Shown: positions 1 to 6,630, counted from the first letter of the stretch. The stretch: DNA of 12,223 nucleotides from UMGS1279 sp045534095 (GCA_045534095.1 JAZSJA010000090.1:1-12223), one strand, 5' to 3'. Numbers and translations are program-made. The notes: a model not told the origin generated them from the sequence alone.

Positions 1-79
1 GGTCAAATTTTTTTGATTTTACTTTATCAATAGGCTCTTTTGAATCTTCTTCAGTATCAATTAAATAATCCCTTTCCAC
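1..79 (-). CDS. 5' end of an unknown minus-strand gene (cut by window edge)
   Basis: An open frame on the minus strand starts at a GTG (79-77) and runs off the window after 26 codons. A GGAGG (complement of 88-92) sits 8 nt upstream of the GTG. An ATG slightly upstream, at the edge of the same ribosome binding site, is in another frame and stops after nine codons, so GTG is the better start. The visible peptide is highly charged (begins VERDYLIDTEEDSKEP, then lysine-rich) and matches nothing I recognise. The gene may simply be short or not real; the support is the ribosome binding site and the open frame only. Confidence 0.4.
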   Translation of the reverse strand, partial: MERDYLIDTEEDSKEPIDKVKSKKFD

Positions 80-169
80 TTACCATTCCTCCAAAAAAGT
101 TTTTTATTTAATTGTATGAATGAAGGAAGAATATAATGCAAAAATAGACCTATTATTTGAAACAACATT

Positions 170-208
170 AAACCCCGCTTTGTTGCTTATCACAACAAAG
201 CGGGGTTT
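170..208. terminator. Perfect 16-bp hairpin terminator after the TPR-like gene
   Basis: The arms 170-185 and 193-208 are perfectly complementary (AAACCCCGCTTTGTTG and its complement) around a 7-nt loop. It lies 15 nt after the stop codon of the minus-strand gene ending at 224. The minus-strand side is T-rich but has no long T run. The GC-rich core with A/T flanks would allow it to act in both directions. It also insulates that gene from the partial gene at 1-79. Confidence 0.8.
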
Positions 209-223
209 GAAATTCTAACACTA

Positions 224-1024
224 TTAATACAAATTATTTATCCACAAAGCATATATGATTCCAACAGCAAGTGCAACACCAAAAAGAACAATACACAAAA
301 TTGTATAATTTCTATTTCCGGTTGCTTTAATATTAGGTAGCACATACGACGGTTTTACCTTCTTAAGTTCTGTTGCAAATGTTATTAGTGCGTTTTTCTC
401 GTATACAGCCGTTTTGCAAAATTGTATATGTCTAAAATGCAGATTAAGAGCATTTTCTAATGCCCATGCCATTGTATTGTTATATAATTCATCATCTTTG
501 AATATGCTTACGTTAGCATAACAATGAATAAAAATACCACCAATTTGAATGCTTCTTAATCTTGATTCATGCCTTGCTTTTCTAGTCGCATCCAAGCTCA
601 ATCCTGCTCCATAAACACCAGTCATAGCCATTGTTCCATTGCCTTGTGTAACAGACCTATAAAAATTCTCGCTTGCAGTTGTAAGCCATAAAGCCGTTTT
701 TTGACATTGATTCATAACCTCTTCAACCGCTATCCTCCGTGCTTGTTTATCTTCTATTGTATTTTTAATAAGTTCGAAAACCTTTGGTAAACAATTTTGA
801 ACACTTATAGCTGCCGACGCAATTTCTCCATTTGTAATTGTATTTGTTTTTAATATAACAAGATAAAACATAGCTTCCCAACTATTAGGATTTATAGCAC
901 TTATTTCCTCATAATGCTTAAGTGCCGTTGCATCATCCGATGTTTCTCTAGCATTTCTAGCTGCTTGAAATAATTTTTCCAGTCGTTCTTCGTTTATTGA
1001 TGCCTGTCCAATAATCTCAGTCAT
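224..1024 (-). CDS. Hypothetical tail-anchored protein with a TPR-like N-terminus
   Basis: 266 residues starting at ATG 1024-1022, preceded by AGAGGA at suitable spacing. I do not recognise a named family. Residues about 13-56 (charged helix, then ATALKHYEEISAINPNSWEA) read like a tetratricopeptide repeat. The middle is mixed helical sequence with a short Gly/Ala-rich patch around 129-142 and no catalytic motif I can name. Residues about 241-261 form one strongly hydrophobic segment followed by only five residues, and there is no N-terminal signal peptide. This suggests a cytoplasmic protein anchored in the membrane by its C-terminus. It is transcribed away from the XRE regulator at 1156-1401 from a consensus promoter flanked by repeated operator-like half-sites, so it is probably that regulator's target. 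It is isolated downstream by a strong terminator. TPR and anchor are inferred by eye. Confidence 0.8.
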   Translation of the reverse strand: MTEIIGQASINEERLEKLFQAARNARETSDDATALKHYEEISAINPNSWEAMFYLVILKTNTITNGEIASAAISVQNCLPKVFELIKNTIEDKQARRIAVEEVMNQCQKTALWLTTASENFYRSVTQGNGTMAMTGVYGAGLSLDATRKARHESRLRSIQIGGIFIHCYANVSIFKDDELYNNTMAWALENALNLHFRHIQFCKTAVYEKNALITFATELKKVKPSYVLPNIKATGNRNYTILCIVLFGVALAVGIIYALWINNLY

Positions 1025-1050
1025 TTTTCATTCCTCTTTCTGTTGTTAGT

Positions 1051-1128
1051 AAGATAATTGTACAAATTCTTATCTTTAACACAATTATAACCTAAAAATA
1101 TGTTAATGTCAAGATAAATTCTTATCTT
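1051..1128. promoter_or_regulatory. Putative operator array for the XRE regulator: four AAGATAA half-sites
   Basis: The half-site AAGATAA occurs at 1051-1057 and 1111-1117 on the plus strand, and as its complement TTATCTT at 1070-1076 and 1122-1128. The second pair forms a compact palindrome with a 4-nt gap; the first pair has a 12-nt gap. The two right halves lie inside an exact 18-bp direct repeat, AAATTCTTATCTTTAACA, at 1064-1081 and 1116-1133. The sites overlap the -35 box and the expected start point of the minus-strand promoter. This is a typical layout for a helix-turn-helix regulator controlling its own gene and a divergent neighbour. Binding itself is inferred. Confidence 0.6.
1084..1112 (-). 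promoter_or_regulatory. Consensus sigma-A promoter for the TPR-like gene
   Basis: On the minus strand a perfect TTGACA (1112-1107) is followed by 17 nt and a perfect TATAAT (1089-1084). Transcription would start near 1077, about 50 nt before the ATG at 1024. Putative regulator sites overlap both the -35 box and the start point, so such a strong promoter is probably kept under repression. Confidence 0.8.
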
Positions 1129-1155
1129 TAACATAAAATATTCAGAGGTGTTAAT

Positions 1156-1401
1156 ATGAAAATCTACGATTACAATGGTAAAAAGAATATTTGCGGTGAA
1201 AAAATACATGAAGCAAGATGTAAATTACGACTCACTCAAAGCGATTTAGCCGCAAAACTTCAAATTAACGGAATTATAATTGAAAGAGATAGTATTTCCA
1301 GAATAGAAATAGGAACCCGTTTTGTTGCTGATTATGAATTAAGAGAATTAGCAAAAATTTTAAAGGTTTCTGTAAATTGGCTACTAGGTATAGAGGGATA
1401 A
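1156..1401 (+). CDS. Small XRE-family helix-turn-helix transcriptional regulator
   Basis: 81 residues starting at ATG 1156, with AGAGGTG 5-6 nt upstream. Residues about 15-78 form a complete Cro/C1-type DNA-binding domain: EKIHEARCKLRLTQSDLAAKL (helix 1 and the TQSDLA turn), then DSISRIEIGTR as recognition region, and the closing ELAKILKVSVNWLLG typical of the family. There is no extra domain, so it is a stand-alone DNA-binding protein, probably a dimeric repressor. It is divergent from the TPR-like gene, with the AAGATAA array between them, which points to autoregulation plus control of that gene. A possible plus-strand promoter is TTAACA (1076-1081), 17 nt, TATGTT (1099-1104), which is weaker than the opposite one. 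A clear terminator follows at once. Phage or plasmid origin is possible but nothing else phage-like is present. Confidence 0.9.
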   Translation: MKIYDYNGKKNICGEKIHEARCKLRLTQSDLAAKLQINGIIIERDSISRIEIGTRFVADYELRELAKILKVSVNWLLGIEG

Positions 1402-1413
1402 TTTTTTAAACAA

Positions 1414-1452
1414 AAAAATCCGTGTGGAGGAATAACCTCTGCACGGATTTTT
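1414..1452 (+). terminator. Intrinsic terminator after the XRE gene
   Basis: Arms 1414-1424 and 1442-1452 (AAAAATCCGTG and its complement) pair fully. The stem continues through two G-T wobbles into GAGG/CCTC around the loop AATAA. The 3' arm ends in five Ts. It starts 12 nt after the stop codon. Confidence 0.85.
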
Positions 1453-1481
1453 ATTTGATGTTTTTTGTTATTTAAGGCGGC

Positions 1482-1499
1482 GATAAATTGTTATTTGAA
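1482..1499 (+). repeat. Copy 1 of the dispersed repeat GATAAATTGTTATTTGAA
   Basis: This 18-nt sequence recurs exactly at 6631-6648, and its first 15 nt recur at 6722-6736. All copies are intergenic and lie next to palindromic repeats. Origin unknown. Confidence 0.7.
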
Positions 1500-1590
1500 G
1501 ATGTAATTTGTGGGTTAAAAATGAATACGACCCTTCACCACATTATTTTGCTAAAACAACATTTTTTAAACCCAAACATTTGAAAAAGAA

Positions 1591-1637
1591 CAAAAAACAG
1601 CCTCGTTCCTATGGTCTTGCGGCCGCGGAACGAGACT
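1591..1637 (-). terminator. Repeat-derived terminator of the rodA-capF-capG operon
   Basis: Read on the minus strand, CTCGTTCC (1634-1627) pairs with GGAACGAG (1609-1602), and two more pairs form beyond one mismatch. The run TTTTTT (1597-1592) follows, so it should act as an intrinsic terminator about 110 nt after the capG stop. The 18-nt AGTCTCGTTCCGCGGCCG on this strand (1637-1620) recurs exactly at 6694-6711 on the plus strand, so the terminator is built from a dispersed repeat. The remainder of the 1461-1747 gap holds only repeats and hairpins; I see no gene in it. Confidence 0.65.
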
Positions 1638-1688
1638 TTTATATTCATTAAATCTATGTCAAAAATTTGCCTTAAAACAACATTTGAC

Positions 1689-1721
1689 GTGGACGCGGGG
1701 TGAAAATCACGCCGCATCCAC
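1689..1721. repeat. Imperfect GC-rich hairpin downstream of capG
   Basis: GTGGA/TCCAC, GCGG/CCGC and GTGA/TCAC pair in order with single mismatches between the blocks and a 3-nt loop (1704-1706). It is much more GC-rich than its surroundings. It lies between the CGAATAGGTT block and the GGAACGAG block of the composite repeat, and is missing from the other copy near 6680, so it may be an insertion within that repeat. Confidence 0.6.
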
Positions 1722-1741
1722 TAACCTATTCGTAATTGGAT

Positions 1742-1757
1742 CAAACGCTAGCGTTTG
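1742..1757. repeat. Perfect 16-bp palindrome across the capG stop codon
   Basis: CAAACGCTAGCGTTTG is a perfect palindrome. The capG stop TAG (complement of 1748-1750) lies at its centre, so the last codons of capG come from repeat sequence. A close relative, GAACGC-TAG-GCGTTC, is found at 6646-6660. Confidence 0.7.
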
Positions 1758-2932
1758 CGCCAAACCATTTTGTTTACTACACCGGTGTAGGACTGAATTA
1801 TTTTAACAACCTTGGTGGAAACGTTTTCTTCCACGTAATCGGGTACAGGAATACCATAATCACCGTTATCGTTCATTTCTACTGCAGTAATAACTGCTTG
1901 AAGCAAAGATGTTTCGTCAATACCTGCAAGGACGAAGCAGGCTTTATCTAAAGCCTCGGGGCGCTCGGTAGAGGTGCGTATGCAAACTGCAGGGAACGGA
2001 TTACCGATACTTGTGAAGAAAGAACTTTCCTCAGGTAAAGTACCGCTGTCAGATACAACTGCATATGCATTCATTTGAAGCTTGTTATAATCATGGAAGC
2101 CTAAGGGCTCATGCTGAATAACTCGACTGTCAAGCTTAAAACCGCTCTGCTCCAAACGCTTTTTGGATCTTGGATGGCAGGAATAAAGTATGGGCATATC
2201 ATACCTTTCAGCAAGCTTGTTTATGGCTGTGAAAAGCGATAAGAAGTTCGCCTCGGTATCAATATTCTCCTCACGATGAGCCGAAAGAAGCATATATCGT
2301 TTAGGTTCTAAACCTAATTTCTCTAAAATGTTGCTTGCCTTAATATCCTCTAAATTATTACGCAAAACCTCCGCCATAGGTGAGCCTGTAACGTAGGTGC
2401 GTTCTTTTGGTAAACCACACTCGTGAAGATATTTTCTGGCGTGCTCGGAATACGCCAAATTAACGTCAGAAATAATATCTACAATTCTGCGATTAGTTTC
2501 CTCAGGCAAACATTCATCCTTACAACGATTACCCGCCTCCATATGGAAAATAGCAATGTAAAGTCGCTTTGCGGATATTGCCGAAAGGCATGAGGTTGTT
2601 TCACCCAAAATAAGAAGTGCGTCAGGCTTGATCTGATTCATAAGCTTGTAGGAGCAGTTTATAATATTACCCACCGTTGCACCTAAATCATCGCCAACAG
2701 CATCCATATAAACCTCAGGTTCTTCAAGTTTTAAATCCTTAAAAAATACACCATTGAGATTGTAATCATAATTCTGACCTGTATGTGCTAATACAGTATC
2801 AAAATATTTTCTACACTTATCAATAACGGCACCAAGGCGAATAATTTCAGGGCGTGTGCCTACAATTATTAAAAGCTTTAGTTTACCGTTGTTTTTAAAA
2901 CTTATATTTGAATAATCTGTTCTAATTTCCAT
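1748..2932 (-). CDS. capG: UDP-N-acetylglucosamine 2-epimerase family protein, CapG/WbjD/FnlC type
   Basis: 394 residues of the non-hydrolysing 2-epimerase family. In the CapE-CapF-CapG pathway this enzyme inverts C2 of UDP-N-acetyl-L-talosamine to give UDP-N-acetyl-L-fucosamine, a cytoplasmic precursor of capsule or cell-wall glycans. Visible motifs are GTRPE at 25-29, HTGQNYD at 50-56, HMEAGNRC at 130-137 with PEETNRRIVD at 143-152, SAHREEN at 217-223, CHPRS at 252-256, SDSGT at 294-298 followed by two Glu, and RTSTERPEA at 319-327. HMEAGNRC and RTSTERPE are more like WbjD/CapG than ordinary WecB/MnaA, and the adjacent capF supports this. The start ATG has GGAGG 8 nt upstream, inside the end of capF; only 3 nt separate the genes, so translation is probably coupled. 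The residues before about 17 are longer than usual. The stop codon lies in a palindrome. Confidence 0.92.
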   Translation of the reverse strand: MEIRTDYSNISFKNNGKLKLLIIVGTRPEIIRLGAVIDKCRKYFDTVLAHTGQNYDYNLNGVFFKDLKLEEPEVYMDAVGDDLGATVGNIINCSYKLMNQIKPDALLILGETTSCLSAISAKRLYIAIFHMEAGNRCKDECLPEETNRRIVDIISDVNLAYSEHARKYLHECGLPKERTYVTGSPMAEVLRNNLEDIKASNILEKLGLEPKRYMLLSAHREENIDTEANFLSLFTAINKLAERYDMPILYSCHPRSKKRLEQSGFKLDSRVIQHEPLGFHDYNKLQMNAYAVVSDSGTLPEESSFFTSIGNPFPAVCIRTSTERPEALDKACFVLAGIDETSLLQAVITAVEMNDNGDYGIPVPDYVEENVSTKVVKIIQSYTGVVNKMVWRKR

Positions 2933-2935
2933 TTT

Positions 2936-4105
2936 TTATTCCTCCACAGGTAAAAAGAATGTATCAGGATTTTCTTTATCAAACTGCTCGTTTGCCCACA
3001 TAAGTGTTACGAGATTTTCGCTTTCGCTAAGGTTTATAATATTATGGGTGTATCCGGGGAGCATATGTACCGCTTCGATTTTATCGCCCGAAACATAAAA
3101 ATTAAGCACCTCATCGCTATGGATATTTCTTTGCTGAATAAGTCCCTTACCCGAAACTACTATAAAAAATTCCCATTTTGAGTGATGCCAATGCTGGCCT
3201 TTTGTGATGCCGGGGGCAGATATATTTACGCTAAACTGACCACATTTTTTGGTTTTTAAAAGCTCGGTAAAACTGCCGCGTGCATCCACGTTCATTTTAA
3301 GAGGGAAGGAAACCTTTTCTTTAGGCAGATATGAAAGATAGGTAGAATATAATTTTTTGATAAAAGAGTTATTTGGTATCTCGGGCATTACAAGATTATT
3401 TGGTTGCTCGCTGAAGGTTTTAATATTTTCTACTATTTCACCCAAGGTTACCTTATGAGTTGTAGGCACGTAGCAAAATGCTCCGTTATCTATTGGAGAA
3501 GGCTCGGTGCCATCATAATCACAGTAATGCTCCCTACCCTCAAGCGCTAATAACATCTCATTCACTAAATCATCAATATAAAGAAGTTCAAGTTCTACAG
3601 TCGGATCATTCACCTGAATGGGAAGTCCATTTGCAATGTTATGACAGAAGGTAGCAACCGCCGAATTATAATTTGGTCTGCACCATTTGCCAAAAAGATT
3701 TGGGAAACGATAAATTAAAATCTTATTGCCATTTTGTGCAGCAAAATCTCGAAGCAGTTCCTCTCCTGCAAGTTTTGATTTACCGTAATCAGATCCGGCA
3801 TATCTGCCAATAAGACTTGCCTGAACCGAGCTTGCAAGCATTATGGGACATTTATTGTTTTTTGCTTTAAGAACGGATAAAGCATTATCAACAGCGGTAT
3901 AATTGCCTTCTAAAAATTCTTTAGTATCTTTAGGGCGATTTACTCCTGCAAGATAAAAAACAAATTCCGCATCCTCACAATATTTTTGCAGTTCATCGTA
4001 TGACGAATCGATATCATACTCGTATACGGTATGCTCCTTTTGTTTTAAGGTAGCACAAAGATTTTTACCTACAAATCCCTTTGCTCCTGTAACCAAAATT
4101 TTCAT
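2936..4105 (-). CDS. capF: CapF/WbjC-type bifunctional reductase (SDR domain plus cupin)
   Basis: 389 residues with two domains. The N-terminal extended short-chain dehydrogenase domain (1 to about 260) has TGAKGFVG at 6-13 for NAD(P) binding and YGKSK at 107-111 with the catalytic Tyr107 and Lys111. The C-terminal cupin domain (about 270-389) has HWHH at 305-308, Glu312 and His354 as likely metal ligands. This fusion is characteristic of CapF (WbjC, FnlB). In that family the cupin domain epimerises at C3 and the SDR domain reduces C4, giving UDP-N-acetyl-L-talosamine, the substrate of CapG. The start ATG follows AGAGG by 8 nt. It lies 23 nt after the rodA-like gene and 3 nt before capG, in one operon. 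The dehydratase CapE that makes its substrate is not in the window. Confidence 0.94.
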   Translation of the reverse strand: MKILVTGAKGFVGKNLCATLKQKEHTVYEYDIDSSYDELQKYCEDAEFVFYLAGVNRPKDTKEFLEGNYTAVDNALSVLKAKNNKCPIMLASSVQASLIGRYAGSDYGKSKLAGEELLRDFAAQNGNKILIYRFPNLFGKWCRPNYNSAVATFCHNIANGLPIQVNDPTVELELLYIDDLVNEMLLALEGREHYCDYDGTEPSPIDNGAFCYVPTTHKVTLGEIVENIKTFSEQPNNLVMPEIPNNSFIKKLYSTYLSYLPKEKVSFPLKMNVDARGSFTELLKTKKCGQFSVNISAPGITKGQHWHHSKWEFFIVVSGKGLIQQRNIHSDEVLNFYVSGDKIEAVHMLPGYTHNIINLSESENLVTLMWANEQFDKENPDTFFLPVEE

Positions 4106-4128
4106 AAACTTAACCTCTTTTAACCAGT

Positions 4129-5262
4129 TTAATCATGTAATCTCATTTGGCGAGCGTTTCTATGCATATAAACGCTCATAATAACACCTATTCCCGCAAA
4201 AAGACACACAAGAGAGGTACCGCCCGCACTGAAAAATGGTAGCGGTACACCTATAACGGGAGTAAGCGAAAGACACATTCCAAGATTTATTATTATTTGT
4301 GAAAAAAGCATTGCAAAAACGCCAACACACATAAGCTTGCCACGTTTTTCACGTGCGATTGCACCTATTCTTAATATTCTAAGGCATATTGCCGCAAGAA
4401 TAACAAGACACAATAGGCAACCTATAACACCAAGTTCCTCACCTATGCTTACAAAAATAAAATCGTTATAACTCTCCGGAACGGTACCGGCTTTTGTAAG
4501 AGGGCCATTAAAAAGACCTTTTCCAAACCATCCGCCACTTGCGAGAGCAACTCTTCCCGTCCATTGTTGCCAGTCGGAGCCCTGTAAATCATCCTCCAGG
4601 TTAAACATTGATTGCAGTCTGGCTTGCTGGGCATCATTCATAACCAGAAAATATATAATCGGAGCCGCCACCAAAACAGTAACTATCAATATTATGAAAT
4701 ATCTTGCTTTAAGCCCTGCCGCAAAAAGCATTATAAGCATTATTGCGGCAAATATCATTGCAGTACCATCATCACCCTGAAGATGAACAAGCAGTACAGG
4801 GAAAGCACCATGAATACATAACGGAATTAAATATTTAAGATTATTTATTCTGTTTTCGACCTTTTCTATATGAATTGAAAAGGTTATTATAAAGGCAATT
4901 TTAAGTAGCTCGGCAGGCTGAAAGGTAAGACCGCCGGGAAGTCTGAGCCAGGCTTTATCGTCAGTACCCTCAGGTGCAAAACCAATAAAAAAGGTTAAAA
5001 TTACCGGCACCAAGCCCACAAGCACAATAAGAGGCCAAAGTTTTTTATAATAGTTATAATCCAAACTAGAAATAATAACAACTCCCACAACACCTATAAA
5101 CAGGGTTATAAGCTGTGTAAAAAACTGACGATCGCTACCTATATAACTTGTTGCGGACCAAACAGCAATACATCCAAATCCACCGGCAGCAATACAAAAA
5201 ATAAATAAAAGTTTATCACATTCGCGTATATAATCGGCAATGGTATTCCATATCCCTCGCAA
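4129..5262 (-). CDS. rodA: SEDS-family peptidoglycan glycosyltransferase, RodA-like
   Basis: 377 residues, polytopic membrane protein with about ten hydrophobic segments. SEDS proteins polymerise lipid II into glycan strands together with a class B penicillin-binding protein. Visible hallmarks are FQPAELLKIAFI at 114-125, GDDGTAM at 163-169, the large extracellular loop at about 205-265, ESYNDFIF at 263-270 with Asp267 in the place of the catalytic aspartate, GEELG at 274-278, and TPVIGVPLPFFSAGGTSL at 334-351. It resembles RodA rather than FtsW because there is no long cytoplasmic tail and the signature reads LPFFSAGG, but FtsW-like or sporulation SpoVE-like roles cannot be excluded. The start is TTG (5262-5260) with AAAAGGA 9 nt upstream; no ATG is suitable. 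It is the first gene of the operon with capF and capG. Confidence 0.9.
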   Translation of the reverse strand: MRGIWNTIADYIRECDKLLFIFCIAAGGFGCIAVWSATSYIGSDRQFFTQLITLFIGVVGVVIISSLDYNYYKKLWPLIVLVGLVPVILTFFIGFAPEGTDDKAWLRLPGGLTFQPAELLKIAFIITFSIHIEKVENRINNLKYLIPLCIHGAFPVLLVHLQGDDGTAMIFAAIMLIMLFAAGLKARYFIILIVTVLVAAPIIYFLVMNDAQQARLQSMFNLEDDLQGSDWQQWTGRVALASGGWFGKGLFNGPLTKAGTVPESYNDFIFVSIGEELGVIGCLLCLVILAAICLRILRIGAIAREKRGKLMCVGVFAMLFSQIIINLGMCLSLTPVIGVPLPFFSAGGTSLVCLFAGIGVIMSVYMHRNARQMRLHD

Positions 5263-5284
5263 AAAATCACATCCTTTTCATATT

Positions 5285-5313
5285 ATTATATAAGAAAATT
5301 TCAAAATGTTCAA
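5285..5313 (-). promoter_or_regulatory. Sigma-A promoter of the rodA-capF-capG operon
   Basis: On the minus strand TTGAAC (5313-5308) is followed by 17 nt and TATAAT (5290-5285). The start point would be near 5278, leaving a leader of only about 16 nt that is almost entirely ribosome binding site. Confidence 0.75.
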
Positions 5314-5321
5314 GTAAATAC

Positions 5322-5350
5322 TTTAAATAGTTTAAATTTTATGCTATAAT
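5322..5350 (+). promoter_or_regulatory. Extended -10 promoter of tsaE-tsaB
   Basis: TTTAAA (5322-5327), 17 nt, then TATAAT (5345-5350) preceded by TGC, which is the extended -10 form. The start point would be near 5357, about 27 nt before the tsaE start. It points away from the rodA promoter 9 bp away. Confidence 0.75.
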
Positions 5351-5383
5351 TAGAAAAAAATAGTATTTTGGAGCGAATTTTAA

Positions 5384-5833
5384 TTGAAAAAAGAGTTTAT
5401 TACCAATAGTGCAAAGGAAACCTTTGAACTTGCAAATAAAATTGGCAGTTTAATAAATGAGAAATGTGTTATAGCGTTTTTAGGTGGTCTGGGCTCAGGT
5501 AAAACCTGTTTTACAACCGGATTTGTGAAGGGTATGGATTATTTTGGCGAGGTAAACTCCCCCACCTTTGCAATAGTAAATGAATACATAGGCGGACGGC
5601 TTCCCATTTACCATTTTGATATGTACAGAATCGCTGACGAGGACGAGCTTTATTCAATAGGCTTTTACGATTATATGGACGAAGATGCTGTTTTGGTTAT
5701 TGAATGGAGCGAAAATATAATTGATTCCCTTCCTGAGGATTCTATTTATGTTAAGTTTGAAAGTGACGGTCAAACCACCCGTACAATTACCATAGAATGC
5801 AAAAATGATAAAGACTTTTTTAAGGAGCTATAA
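5384..5833 (+). CDS. tsaE: tRNA t6A37 threonylcarbamoyltransferase complex ATPase TsaE
   Basis: 149 residues, the normal size for TsaE (YjeE/YdiB). TsaE is the ATPase that acts with TsaB and TsaD to attach the threonylcarbamoyl group to A37 of ANN-decoding tRNAs. The P-loop GGLGSGKT is at 34-41, followed by the family signatures NSPTFAIVNEY at 58-68, HFDMYR at 77-82 and IEWSE at 106-110. The start is TTG at 5384 with GGAG 10 nt upstream; the peptide then aligns with the normal N-terminus and no ATG exists before the P-loop. The stop codon is 3 nt before tsaB, whose AAGGAG lies inside the end of this gene. The usual companions rimI and tsaD are not next to it. Confidence 0.95.
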   Translation: MKKEFITNSAKETFELANKIGSLINEKCVIAFLGGLGSGKTCFTTGFVKGMDYFGEVNSPTFAIVNEYIGGRLPIYHFDMYRIADEDELYSIGFYDYMDEDAVLVIEWSENIIDSLPEDSIYVKFESDGQTTRTITIECKNDKDFFKEL

Positions 5834-5836
5834 AAT

Positions 5837-6541
5837 ATGAAGGTTTTAGCAATAGATTGCTCGGCAAAATCGGTATCGGCTGCCATTGCCAATAACGGAA
5901 AGCTTATTGCAGAGGGCTTTTTAAACATTAAGCTAACCCACTCTGAGACGCTTATTCCTATAATAAATCAAACTTTAGATAACGCCCGCCTTAACTTAAA
6001 TGATATTGATGCCTTTGCCGTTACTGCAGGCCCCGGCTCCTTTACAGGAATCAGAATAGGTATAAGTGCAATAAAGGGTATGGCATTTGCTGAAAACAAG
6101 CCGGTATATGCTTTTTCCACTTTGCAGGCTATGGCACTTGCCTTCGAGGGAGATTTAAATTCTAAAAAAATCATTTGCGGACTTATGGACGCAAGACGCA
6201 ACCAATTCTACAACGCACTTTTCAAGATTGAAAATGGCAAGATATCTCGCCTTACGGATGATAGACTAATTGAAGCCGAAGTTTTAAAAGACGAACTTAA
6301 AGAGTTTAAAATCCCCATTGTTCTTATGGGAGATGGTGCAGAGCTTTTCTCATCGCTTATGGGCGAATCTGAAAACATAGCGTTAGCTCCCGAATGCATA
6401 CGTATTCAAAGGGCTGGCGGTATGGCAATTAAAGCATCAGCTGACCAAAACCTGACGCCCCTTTCTCCTGAATCGCTCCAAGCAATATATTTAAGAAAAT
6501 CCCAAGCCGAGAGAGAAAGAGAAGAAAAGTTGAATAAATAA
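5837..6541 (+). CDS. tsaB: tRNA t6A37 threonylcarbamoyltransferase complex subunit TsaB
   Basis: 234 residues. TsaB is a catalytically inactive paralogue of TsaD with an ASKHA fold; it dimerises with TsaD and recruits TsaE. The N-terminus MKVLAIDCSAKSVSAAI is the first phosphate-type strand, and AGPGSFTGIRIG at 64-75 is the family signature. LTHSETLIP at about 33-41 is also typical. The ATG at 5837 has AAGGAG (5822-5827) 9 nt upstream. The C-terminal tail is charged, rich in Arg, Glu and Lys. It forms a two-gene operon with tsaE and ends in a strong terminator, so the genome must place tsaD elsewhere. Confidence 0.95.
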   Translation: MKVLAIDCSAKSVSAAIANNGKLIAEGFLNIKLTHSETLIPIINQTLDNARLNLNDIDAFAVTAGPGSFTGIRIGISAIKGMAFAENKPVYAFSTLQAMALAFEGDLNSKKIICGLMDARRNQFYNALFKIENGKISRLTDDRLIEAEVLKDELKEFKIPIVLMGDGAELFSSLMGESENIALAPECIRIQRAGGMAIKASADQNLTPLSPESLQAIYLRKSQAEREREEKLNK

Positions 6542-6561
6542 AAGAATATTCATTTAAAAAG

Positions 6562-6607
6562 AACTGCGGAAGAAGTTTAATTTTTAAAAAACTTCTTCCG
6601 CAGTTTT
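6562..6607 (+). terminator. Intrinsic terminator of tsaE-tsaB
   Basis: Arms 6562-6578 and 6589-6605 (AACTGCGGAAGAAGTTT and its complement) form a perfect 17-bp stem with a 10-nt loop, ending in TTTT. It begins 21 nt after the tsaB stop. Confidence 0.85.
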
Positions 6608-6630
6608 GTGTTCTAAATACAATTTTTTGT

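Noticed and set aside
1021..1209. 62-residue minus-strand frame across the XRE operator region
   Set aside because: It crosses the promoter and operators and overlaps the XRE gene on the opposite strand; AT-rich chance frame.
1535..1717. 60-residue minus-strand frame in the repeat region after capG
   Set aside because: It consists of repeat and hairpin sequence, has no clear ribosome binding site, and spans the operon terminator.
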